Source: Campylobacterales bacterium (GTDB lineage Bacteria; Campylobacterota; Campylobacteria; Campylobacterales; SZUA-545). From it: a DNA stretch of 6,951 bases. Both the position numbers and the translations under genes were made by a program. The stretch spans positions 1 through 6,951 of the forward strand of contig JAOXRY010000350.1 of NCBI GenBank assembly GCA_025800305.1. The letters run 5' to 3'. This document shows positions 1 to 5,528 of the stretch, one piece after another (position 1 is the stretch's first letter; each line of letters starts with the position of its first letter). The notes under the pieces were generated by a model. That model worked only from the letters and a program-made list of their open reading frames with translations. It made no database searches and was not told the DNA's origin.

Positions 1-240
1 AACTGGAACAAATCTAAAATCACCCTTAGAAATATTTACTTCTCTTACTTTTCCTGCAAACTCATAAAGATCTTTAAATAGATAAGAGTGGATAAAGCTA
101 AGTCCTGAAAATTTGCCTACTTCTGCTTTTTCAATATCTCCAGAATCAAAAAGTTGTTTTGCTTTTTGCTTACTTATTTTCTCTTCAGCTTTTACCAGTT
201 CTATTTGATTGGTAATCTTTAATTTATTCTCTAAGATCAT
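1..240 (-). CDS. Fic-domain protein (putative AMP-transferase), N-terminal part
   Basis: The first 80 codons are open and run off the left edge. The protein starts MILENKLKIT and carries the usual entry to a Fic fold: residues 37-80 contain GDIEKAEVGKF, then LSFIHSYLFKDLYEFAGK, then VREVNISKGDFRF. Fic proteins transfer AMP or other phosphate-containing groups to target proteins through an HPFx(D/E)GNGR loop; that loop lies beyond the window, so activity cannot be judged. No (S/T)xxxE(G/N) inhibitory helix is visible in these 80 residues; it could lie at the C-terminus or in a partner. The ATG overlaps the mgtE stop as ATGA and has no clear Shine-Dalgarno sequence just upstream, which suggests translational coupling to mgtE. 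Family assignment is fairly secure; target and toxin/antitoxin status are unknown. Confidence 0.82.
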   Translation of the reverse strand, partial: MILENKLKITNQIELVKAEEKISKQKAKQLFDSGDIEKAEVGKFSGLSFIHSYLFKDLYEFAGKVREVNISKGDFRFVPV

Positions 241-1610
241 AATAATACGTAAGTAGCCAACCCTAAAAACGTAAAGAACCCAACAACATCAGTAATTGTC
301 GTTAAAAGCACTCCACTTGCCACAGCTGGGTCAATATCCATCTTTTTTAAAACCATTGGGATTGTCGCTCCAAAAATAGCTGCAAATGAGAGATTTACAA
401 ACATCGCCACAGCCATAACAGCTCCTAGAATCGCTTTATCAAACCAAACCCATGCAAGGATTGTTGCGGCAATTGAAAAAAGGATTCCATTTATAATTCC
501 TATAGTTGCTTCTTTTTTCAAAGTTATCTTTGCATTCTTCTCATCGATCTCACCAAGAGCCATCTGACGGACAACAACTGTTAGAGTCTGTGTCCCAGCA
601 ATTCCTCCCATAGAAGCTACAATTGGCATTAGAACGGCAAGGGCGACGATGTTGTCAATGGTATCTGCAAAAAGTCCAATAACAATAGAAGCAATAATTG
701 CTGTCGCAAGATTAATACTAAGCCACCATGCTCTTTTTTTCCCTGTTTCTAAAACTGAATCTTCCAGCTCTTCTTCACCATCAAGATTTGCCAGTGAGTA
801 GATCTGATCTGTTGCATTCTCTTCGATTAGATCGTAGATATCATCGGAAGTAATCCTTCCTAGCAGATGTTTTCTATTGTTTACAACAGGAAGAACAGAG
901 ATATTATATTTCTCAACAATATTGGCAACTTCTTCTGTGTCTTCATCAGAGTACACAAAAATTGGCTCTTGAAGATATTTTTCTGCGTCTTCAAAAGTCT
1001 GGTCAAAGTCTAAAAGAATCATATCCTCTAAAGAGATTATTTTTAAAAGCTTGTTATTGTCATCTGTTATAAATACAAAATGAACATTATCCAATTCGTC
1101 TTCTGCTTTTAGCTGTCTTAATCTCTCTACGGTACTTTGAATAGTGTCTGTCATCTTTGCAGAAATAAGCTCCACCTGCATGATAGAACCAGCAGTATTT
1201 TCTTGGTATCTTTTAAGAACCTCTATGTCTTCTTTGTGGTCTTCATCAACCCCTTGAAGAACGTTGTAAGCCTTCTCCTCATCTTGCTCTTCAATTAGCT
1301 GGACAAAGTCTGTTGCATCATCGGTATCTAGCTCATTTACGATATCTGTCAGTTCTTCTGCTGAGAACTCTTTAGCTAAGTCTTCTTGATAAGCTTCTGG
1401 AAGCTCCATAATAGCTTCACCAATAATCTCTTTTGGAAGGTTTCTAACAAAGTAGACAAACTTCTCTTCATCTACTCTTTTGATATCCTCTAAAGCTTCA
1501 GCAACATCAGACTCGTGGAGGGTAAACTCTAATTCACATGAGTTTTTTGAGTGTTCGATATACTCTTCAAGCTGAGCAATGATTTCCGAATGCTTCATTT
1601 TTTCAGACAT
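237..1610 (-). CDS. mgtE: Magnesium transporter MgtE
   Basis: A 457-residue inner-membrane Mg2+ channel/transporter, close to the usual 450. The order is an acidic helical MgtE_N domain (about 10-130), a CBS pair (about 140-198 and 212-265), a linking helix (about 275-292) and a five-segment membrane domain (about 296-456). The membrane signature MGGIAGTQTLTVVVRQ is at 334-349 and the conserved pore Asp of the last segment is D441 (TTITDVVGFF). The many Asp/Glu in the N and CBS domains fit cytoplasmic Mg2+ sensing that closes the pore when Mg2+ is ample, as known for the family. The start is supported by AGGA seven bases upstream, a site inside the last codons of pgpA; the two genes are one base apart. 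The stop overlaps the fic start. Confidence 0.95.
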   Translation of the reverse strand: MSEKMKHSEIIAQLEEYIEHSKNSCELEFTLHESDVAEALEDIKRVDEEKFVYFVRNLPKEIIGEAIMELPEAYQEDLAKEFSAEELTDIVNELDTDDATDFVQLIEEQDEEKAYNVLQGVDEDHKEDIEVLKRYQENTAGSIMQVELISAKMTDTIQSTVERLRQLKAEDELDNVHFVFITDDNNKLLKIISLEDMILLDFDQTFEDAEKYLQEPIFVYSDEDTEEVANIVEKYNISVLPVVNNRKHLLGRITSDDIYDLIEENATDQIYSLANLDGEEELEDSVLETGKKRAWWLSINLATAIIASIVIGLFADTIDNIVALAVLMPIVASMGGIAGTQTLTVVVRQMALGEIDEKNAKITLKKEATIGIINGILFSIAATILAWVWFDKAILGAVMAVAMFVNLSFAAIFGATIPMVLKKMDIDPAVASGVLLTTITDVVGFFTFLGLATYVLL

Positions 1611-1611
1611 T

Positions 1612-2070
1612 TTATAATCCTAAAAAGACTTTTGCTTTTAAAATAAGAAGAACAGAAACTCCAGCAAGAACCCCAGCAAGAAGGTCATCCAGCATTACAC
1701 CAAAACCATTTTTCATCTTTTGGTCAATCTTCCCAATTAAAGATGGCTTCCAAATATCATATATTCTAAAAAAGATAAAAGTCAAAATTCCCTCTACAAG
1801 ACCAAAAGGAACCATACTCATACCAAGCCACATCCCTGCGACCTCATCAATAACAACCTCTTTAGGATCATGAACTCCTGTTGCTTTTTGATATTTATTA
1901 ATTTCAAAGCTACCAATAACTGTGATTGCAAATGCTAAAGAAGCTAAAGTGCTATGAGGAAGTACATATAAGATCCCCAGCCCAAGAATAAGGGCAACAA
2001 AGCTACCAACTGTCCCAGGAGCTTTTTTTACACATCCGCTATAAAAAACTGTAACAAATAATTTATTCAT
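1612..2070 (-). CDS. pgpA: Phosphatidylglycerophosphatase A
   Basis: A 152-residue membrane phosphatase that removes the terminal phosphate of phosphatidylglycerophosphate to give phosphatidylglycerol; the family is Mg2+ dependent. Visible signatures are KKAPGTVGS (15-23), the acidic motif EVVIDEVAG (71-79), FRIYDIWKP (101-109) and GFGVMLDDLLAG (122-133), with hydrophobic membrane stretches between them. Somewhat shorter than E. coli PgpA (about 170). Start chosen at the ATG preceded by AAAGAGA. It lies 40 bp after the sat-like gene and 1 bp before mgtE. A TATAAT in the upstream gap may give an additional promoter. No odd residues were seen in the motifs. Confidence 0.94.
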   Translation of the reverse strand: MNKLFVTVFYSGCVKKAPGTVGSFVALILGLGILYVLPHSTLASLAFAITVIGSFEINKYQKATGVHDPKEVVIDEVAGMWLGMSMVPFGLVEGILTFIFFRIYDIWKPSLIGKIDQKMKNGFGVMLDDLLAGVLAGVSVLLILKAKVFLGL

Positions 2071-2094
2071 ATATTCTCTTTAAAATTTTTGAGA

Positions 2095-2100
2095 ATTATA
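2095..2100 (-). promoter_or_regulatory. Possible internal -10 element before pgpA
   Basis: A perfect TATAAT on the minus strand lies in the 40-bp gap between the sat-like stop and the pgpA ATG, about 25 bases before the start codon. Campylobacterota sigma-70 promoters often have a -10 box without a clear -35, and none is obvious here. The gap is very AT-rich, so chance is a real alternative. Confidence 0.35.
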
Positions 2101-2110
2101 TAATAATTTC

Positions 2111-3304
2111 CTACGTAAGGGAACTGGTTTGATAAAGTTTCATCAAAGATATATAAACATCTTTTTGAGTGTACTCTTCCACAACTCCTGTTGTAGGAAC
2201 AAGATCATAAAAAAGTTTTGAAATATTTTTAAACCTATCTGGAAATTTATGTTCTAAAATCATTGCAGAGACTTCTGTTCTCATAAGAACTGCTGGTGGT
2301 AAAATCCCATTATTTAAAAGTTCTAGAATCGATTCTGATTTATAAGAGACATGGTGATGTTGCCCGTGAGGACAGGTGTTCATTGTAACAATAGTCTTAC
2401 ACATATCACAATAGACAAATTCACTAACAGTCTCTGTCTCTAGACCTTGTATTTTAAAATTGTCAAAAATTGTATTTACATGTTCATCTTCATAATAAAG
2501 TCCCAGACCTGCATGGTTTCTTCCAACGATAAATTTATCACATCCATAGTTTTTTAAAACTATTCCATTAAGAATCAGTTCACTTATCCCTGAAAAAATA
2601 TAGGTATTTTCCAAAGGCACAACGATAACCTTATGACTGGCTAAAAAATTATTGATAAAGTATTCTAAAGTCTTCTCTCTAATAGAATAATCCATTGTAG
2701 GATCATCCATATATGGCTTTGTAAGGAATATCACTAAAAGATCTGTCCTATCCATTGTAAGCCTAATAAGCCTTTCGTGAGCTCTGTGAAAAGGTCTTGC
2801 TGCCAGAACAATTCCTGTTACTGTTTCAGCGTGAAGGTGCTCTTTTGCTGTTTGAATTTTTTGTACATGATCTTTAATCTCTGGTAATTCCACATGATAC
2901 TCTCCACAAATACCATAGTTTCCCAATCTTTTTAAAGTGCTTGAAACTCCTGGGTGGGTTTTGTTTGATGTTCCGTAGATTAGTTCTACTCTTTTAAAAG
3001 GATCAATTCTAAACACTTCATTTACTGTGATCTCACCAATTTTTCTGCCTTCACAGATAAATTCAATAACCTCACCTTTTTGGGCATTTTTTAGAACCTG
3101 TTCGTTTCTTTTTCCTTTTGGAGCAAGGATAAAAGAAAAGGGGAAAGGAGAGCCGTTGAACATCTTTGTTCTATCCGTTTCTTTATGCTCTTTTTCTGTC
3201 ATTAGTGTTTTAACAGGAGCTAAGAGTCCCTCTTGCGCCATTGCCAAAGTTGCAACAGCTTCAATGTCTATATAGAGTTGTTTATCTGTTTTTTTGGATG
3301 TCAT
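2111..3304 (-). CDS. sat: ATP-sulfurylase-like protein (annotated sat; substrate doubtful)
   Basis: A 397-residue relative of sulfate adenylyltransferase with the N-terminal PUA-like domain (about 1-155) and nucleotidyltransferase domain (about 160-355). Family signatures that remain are HPGV (117-120), HRAH (173-176), NYGCDKFIVGR (252-262), a Cys set C299/C302/C311 with H313 or H316 as possible Zn ligand, and GILPPAVLMRTEV (333-345). The substrate residues differ. The usual QxRNPxH reads LAARPFH (167-173), MRxAGPREA reads NTYIFSGISE (233-242), GRDHAGPG reads GRNHAGLG (261-268), and the ISGTxxR region reads YKSESIL (321-327). Sulfate adenylation is therefore uncertain. No APS reductase or APS kinase is adjacent. 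I chose this start, not the ATG at 3394, because AGAGGA lies six bases upstream and the N-terminus then fits the family; it overlaps the regulator gene by 23 bp. Confidence 0.85.
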   Translation of the reverse strand: MTSKKTDKQLYIDIEAVATLAMAQEGLLAPVKTLMTEKEHKETDRTKMFNGSPFPFSFILAPKGKRNEQVLKNAQKGEVIEFICEGRKIGEITVNEVFRIDPFKRVELIYGTSNKTHPGVSSTLKRLGNYGICGEYHVELPEIKDHVQKIQTAKEHLHAETVTGIVLAARPFHRAHERLIRLTMDRTDLLVIFLTKPYMDDPTMDYSIREKTLEYFINNFLASHKVIVVPLENTYIFSGISELILNGIVLKNYGCDKFIVGRNHAGLGLYYEDEHVNTIFDNFKIQGLETETVSEFVYCDMCKTIVTMNTCPHGQHHHVSYKSESILELLNNGILPPAVLMRTEVSAMILEHKFPDRFKNISKLFYDLVPTTGVVEEYTQKDVYISLMKLYQTSSLT

Positions 3305-4175
3305 ATTTTTTCCTCTTTTCCCATAGAGATTTTCTACTAATTCCAAGTTTTTCTGATAGCTTTGTATCAGGATATTTGTCTTGATGACTGACAATTATGT
3401 GTTTAACGTAATCCTCAACAGTCATGATATTTCCAACAGAAAAATCGGTCATTTCTGATTTGATTTCAATTGAAGGAAAATCAACCTCATAATCTTCATT
3501 AAGATCTCCAGAGACAATGATTACATTTTTTATCCCAATTTTCCCAATTAATTTTGTCTTTTCTTGTCTTTTTAGGTTGTGAAAATTGGTAATGTAGACA
3601 AGATCTCCTTTCGTAAAACGATTAAGACCATCTCCAGATAAAACATCTACACTATTAATATATTCAAAACTAAGGTTTCTAAGTTCTGCCAATTTGATTG
3701 CAAAATAATCAGCATTATTTTTGTTGTTTGTTTTTATGAGAAGTGGTAGTTGTTGCTCTTTATTTGGTTCGATAAAACCTTCTGAATAAAGAGAGTTTTT
3801 AATATAGTTCTTTACACTTTTACTCTCTTTTTCCAATCTATTAAAAAGTGTGTAGTGCTCAATTTTTTTAATTAAGTGTTCAATCATAATTGGCTTTACC
3901 AAAAAGTCATCAGCACCATTTTTTAAAGGCTCTCCAACTGTGTCATTGTTTACATAGGAAACAAGAAGAATAATAATTGAATTTCTAAATTTCTCTATAA
4001 TTGGTTGGAAGTTTTGTTCACTAATATTTGTTGAAAGAACCAAAACATCAATTTCTCTATGTTCAAATGCTTCTTCTTTTGTTGTGGCACTTTCACAAAT
4101 ATAATTTAAATTGGATAACTTTGAAATAATACTTTGAGCTAAATAATGCTCATTCTCTACGACAAGAACTTTCAT
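3282..4175 (-). CDS. Atypical orphan response regulator, HP1021/CemR type
   Basis: A 297-residue transcription factor with a receiver domain (about 1-112), a middle domain (about 140-250) and a Fis/NtrC-type helix-turn-helix at the C-terminus (LSEKLGISRKSLWEKRKKYD, 273-292). In the receiver, acidic residues E7/E9 and K94 (VKP) remain, but the phospho-acceptor Asp is S48 (VLVLSTN), so normal phosphorylation looks impossible. The middle has no Walker A or GAFTGA; residues 190-225 look like a worn-down NtrC AAA+ Walker B/sensor region (inference). Length, the Ser replacement and the ispDF neighbour match H. pylori HP1021, C. jejuni Cj1608 and the Arcobacter CemR protein, known as phosphorylation-independent regulators of energy and redox genes; HP1021 also acts at oriC. 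Only one cysteine (C28) is present. The start is supported by GGAAGGA eight bases upstream. No kinase gene is adjacent. Confidence 0.88.
   Translation of the reverse strand: MKVLVVENEHYLAQSIISKLSNLNYICESATTKEEAFEHREIDVLVLSTNISEQNFQPIIEKFRNSIIILLVSYVNNDTVGEPLKNGADDFLVKPIMIEHLIKKIEHYTLFNRLEKESKSVKNYIKNSLYSEGFIEPNKEQQLPLLIKTNNKNNADYFAIKLAELRNLSFEYINSVDVLSGDGLNRFTKGDLVYITNFHNLKRQEKTKLIGKIGIKNVIIVSGDLNEDYEVDFPSIEIKSEMTDFSVGNIMTVEDYVKHIIVSHQDKYPDTKLSEKLGISRKSLWEKRKKYDIQKNR
3311..3316 (-). promoter_or_regulatory. Ribosome binding site that sets the sat-like start
   Basis: AGAGGA on the minus strand, six bases before the ATG at 3304 and inside the last codons of the regulator gene. It favours the 397-residue product over the frame extended to 3394, whose extra 30 residues come from DNA encoding the conserved DNA-binding helices of the regulator. 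Confidence 0.75.
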
Positions 4176-4177
4176 TA

Positions 4178-4267
4178 TTTAATTCCTTCCTGTTCCGGTA
4201 GGAGTTCCACGAACAATTCCAACAAAGGACTCCTCAGCGGAGTGCTCTCGCAGCCTTGCTGTTCTTT
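4178..4267 (-). repeat. GC-rich structured intergenic element, possible dispersed repeat
   Basis: It fills most of the 102-bp gap between ispDF and the regulator. The central 80 bases (4185-4264) are 55% G+C against roughly a third in the flanks. By hand the minus-strand RNA folds into two domains. Domain I: AACA-gc-AAGG (4263-4254) pairs with CCUUUGUU (4228-4221), closing over the hairpin ACUCC-GCUGA-GGAGU (4243-4229). Domain II: GUUCGUGG (4214-4207) pairs with CUAC-cg-GAAC (4201-4192), loop AACUC, with AAUU/AAUU outside. The 3' end provides the regulator's Shine-Dalgarno sequence (AGGAAGG, 4191-4185). Several reading frames are open through it on both strands. I have an unverified recollection of similar peptide tails (such as ESTPLRSPLLE) in Campylobacterota annotations, which suggests a repeated element. 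Confidence 0.6.
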
Positions 4268-4277
4268 TATTAATATA

Positions 4278-5402
4278 TTAATCATTTTCACTCCAATCAA
4301 AATATTTAACATTAGCTACTGCACTTACAGCAACTCCCTCTTTTCTTCCTACAAAACCTAACTTTTCTGTTGTCGTAGCTTTTACATTTACTCTTTCAGA
4401 TCTAATCTTTAAGATCTCTGCAATTTTTTTTCTCATTGGTGTTTTGTACTTTTTAAGCTTTGGAGCTTCTGCCATAATCTCAATATCAACATTGACAATG
4501 TCATACCCAAAACGGTTGACAAGATCTCTTGTATCATTTAGAAGTAGCTTAGAATCCACATCTTTATATCTCTCATCAGTATCAGGGAACCACTCTCCAA
4601 TATCTCCAAGACCACAGGCTCCTAAAAGTGCGTCAATAAGAGCATGGATAGCAACATCTCCATCACTGTGGGCTTTAAAACCAAAATCACTTTCAATCTC
4701 TAGTCCTCCAAGCCACATAATCTTTCCATTTTCAAACTCATGGACATCAAAACCATATCCAGTAAGCTGAACATTGGAAGGAGGTTTGATACAAGGAAGC
4801 TCTTTTATCTCTTCTCCATATGTGATTTTCTTCGCTTCTAAACTTCCCTCCACATACTTAACACTTCCTCCATTTGCTGAAATCAACGTGCTTTCATCGG
4901 TATAATAAACACCTTTACTAATTCCTTCTTTTAAAAGTTCTGTACGGCTAAGTTGGGGAGTTTGGATAAGCTTGATATTGTCTCTATCAAGAACTTCTCC
5001 ATTTAATACAGTTGTATCTGGTGTTCTTAGATATGGTACAACACAATCAGCCTCATCTTTAGAGTCAACAATTCTAAAAAACATATCTTTTGGAATACAA
5101 CTTCTTGCAATATCTGTTATTAATACATACTCACTATCAATGTGTTCAAGAGCATTTTTAATTGAATCTTGTCTCTCTTTTCCACCAGCTACTACTTTTC
5201 TATTTGTAACACTTTCAAAAATATCAACTTCATCTGGATGGGAAACAATAACAATATTCTTAAATTCACAATAAGAAGTGAGTGAATCGGTAACATACTC
5301 CCACAATGGCTTATCTCCAACCCGTAACCACTGCTTCTTAACAGGCTTAGCAAACCTTGTTGAATTACCTGCTGATAATAAAACTAGCGAAACATCTCTC
5401 AT
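4278..5402 (-). CDS. ispDF: Bifunctional IspD/IspF enzyme of the MEP isoprenoid pathway
   Basis: A 374-residue cytosolic fusion of 2-C-methyl-D-erythritol 4-phosphate cytidylyltransferase (about 1-200) and 2-C-methyl-D-erythritol 2,4-cyclodiphosphate synthase (about 212-367). IspD: nucleotide loop LSAGNSTRF (9-17) with R16, KKQW (22-25), TDIARSC (96-102), PDTT (128-131), QTPQ (147-150) and TDEST (168-172). IspF: GFDVH with metal ligands D219 and H221, AHSDGDVAIH (244-253) with H253, GDIGEWFPD (266-274) and KATTTEKLGFVGR (341-353). A short linker with a Pro pair (207-208) joins the halves. The fusion is usual in Campylobacterota, and the length matches C. jejuni IspDF. Start: ATG preceded by AAGGA seven bases upstream. 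First gene of the minus-strand operon; the following gap carries the GC-rich element. Confidence 0.96.
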   Translation of the reverse strand: MRDVSLVLLSAGNSTRFAKPVKKQWLRVGDKPLWEYVTDSLTSYCEFKNIVIVSHPDEVDIFESVTNRKVVAGGKERQDSIKNALEHIDSEYVLITDIARSCIPKDMFFRIVDSKDEADCVVPYLRTPDTTVLNGEVLDRDNIKLIQTPQLSRTELLKEGISKGVYYTDESTLISANGGSVKYVEGSLEAKKITYGEEIKELPCIKPPSNVQLTGYGFDVHEFENGKIMWLGGLEIESDFGFKAHSDGDVAIHALIDALLGACGLGDIGEWFPDTDERYKDVDSKLLLNDTRDLVNRFGYDIVNVDIEIMAEAPKLKKYKTPMRKKIAEILKIRSERVNVKATTTEKLGFVGRKEGVAVSAVANVKYFDWSEND

Positions 5403-5424
5403 TATTTTCCTTCATCTTAAAAAG

Positions 5425-5431
5425 TGTTACT
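5425..5431 (+). promoter_or_regulatory. Candidate HP1021/CemR box over the ispDF transcription start
   Basis: TGTTACT matches the HP1021 box consensus TGTT(T/A)C(T/A) as I recall it. It lies just downstream of the ispDF -10, over the likely start point, where a bound protein would be expected to repress. The same seven-base pattern also occurs by chance inside several coding regions here, so the match alone is weak. Confidence 0.4.
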
Positions 5432-5433
5432 TA

Positions 5434-5439
5434 ATTATA
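5434..5439 (-). promoter_or_regulatory. -10 element of the ispDF operon promoter
   Basis: TATAAT on the minus strand, preceded directly by TG, 31 bases before the ispDF ATG; transcription would start near 5427. No good -35 is seen 16-18 bases upstream, which is common in Campylobacterota promoters. It is the best -10 match on this strand of the divergent intergenic region. Confidence 0.6.
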
Positions 5440-5477
5440 CAGTATTTATTTTAGATATGATAGACTAGTCATAAACA

Positions 5478-5484
5478 AGTAACA
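5478..5484 (-). promoter_or_regulatory. Second candidate HP1021/CemR box, inverted
   Basis: AGTAACA on the plus strand is the reverse complement of TGTTACT, and the match to the box at 5425 extends to eight bases (TGTTACTT). The two boxes point towards each other, 46 bases apart. This one lies just upstream of the candidate -10 of the plus-strand gene. Confidence 0.38.
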
Positions 5485-5491
5485 AAAACAT

Positions 5492-5499
5492 GATAATAT
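5492..5499 (+). promoter_or_regulatory. Possible -10 for the plus-strand PDC-like gene
   Basis: GATAATAT (as GATAAT, or TAATAT preceded by TGA as an extended -10) lies about 30 bases before the ATG at 5529. No clear -35. It is the best-placed -10-like match, but the region is very AT-rich. The gene's ribosome binding site is AAGGA seven to eight bases before the ATG. Confidence 0.4.
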
Positions 5500-5528
5500 A
5501 AGAGGAACAAGGTTGCAAGGAAAAACTG

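Noticed and set aside
65..76. 12-bp perfect palindrome TAAAGATCTTTA in the fic gene
   Set aside because: Similar AGATCT-centred palindromes occur elsewhere in coding DNA here (for example near 6645); this follows from base and codon composition.
2128..2147. Inverted repeat TTTGAT...ATCAAA near the end of the sat-like gene
   Set aside because: Only six A/T-rich base pairs, inside coding sequence, with no T-run; not convincing as a terminator.
3027..3275. Plus-strand open frame of 82 codons
   Set aside because: It lies wholly opposite the well-conserved sat-like gene and reads as its antisense, with no ribosome binding site or family resemblance.
3305..3394. Longer sat-like start at 3394 adding 30 residues
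   Set aside because: The extension overlaps DNA encoding the conserved helix-turn-helix of the regulator, and the extra residues do not look like the family's N-terminus; the start at 3304 has a strong AGAGGA site.
4176..4277. tRNA or known riboswitch in the ispDF-regulator gap
   Set aside because: The fold lacks a cloverleaf, T-loop or CCA-like end, and I recognise no riboswitch core, so it is reported only as a structured element.
4146..4361. Plus-strand open frame of 71 codons across the GC-rich element
   Set aside because: It spans the ends of two real genes and the element; its openness follows from the stop-poor element, not from a protein constraint I can see.
4444..5274. Two plus-strand open frames (4444-4770 and 4972-5274)
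   Set aside because: Both are antisense to conserved ispDF motifs and look like low-complexity Ser-rich shadows.
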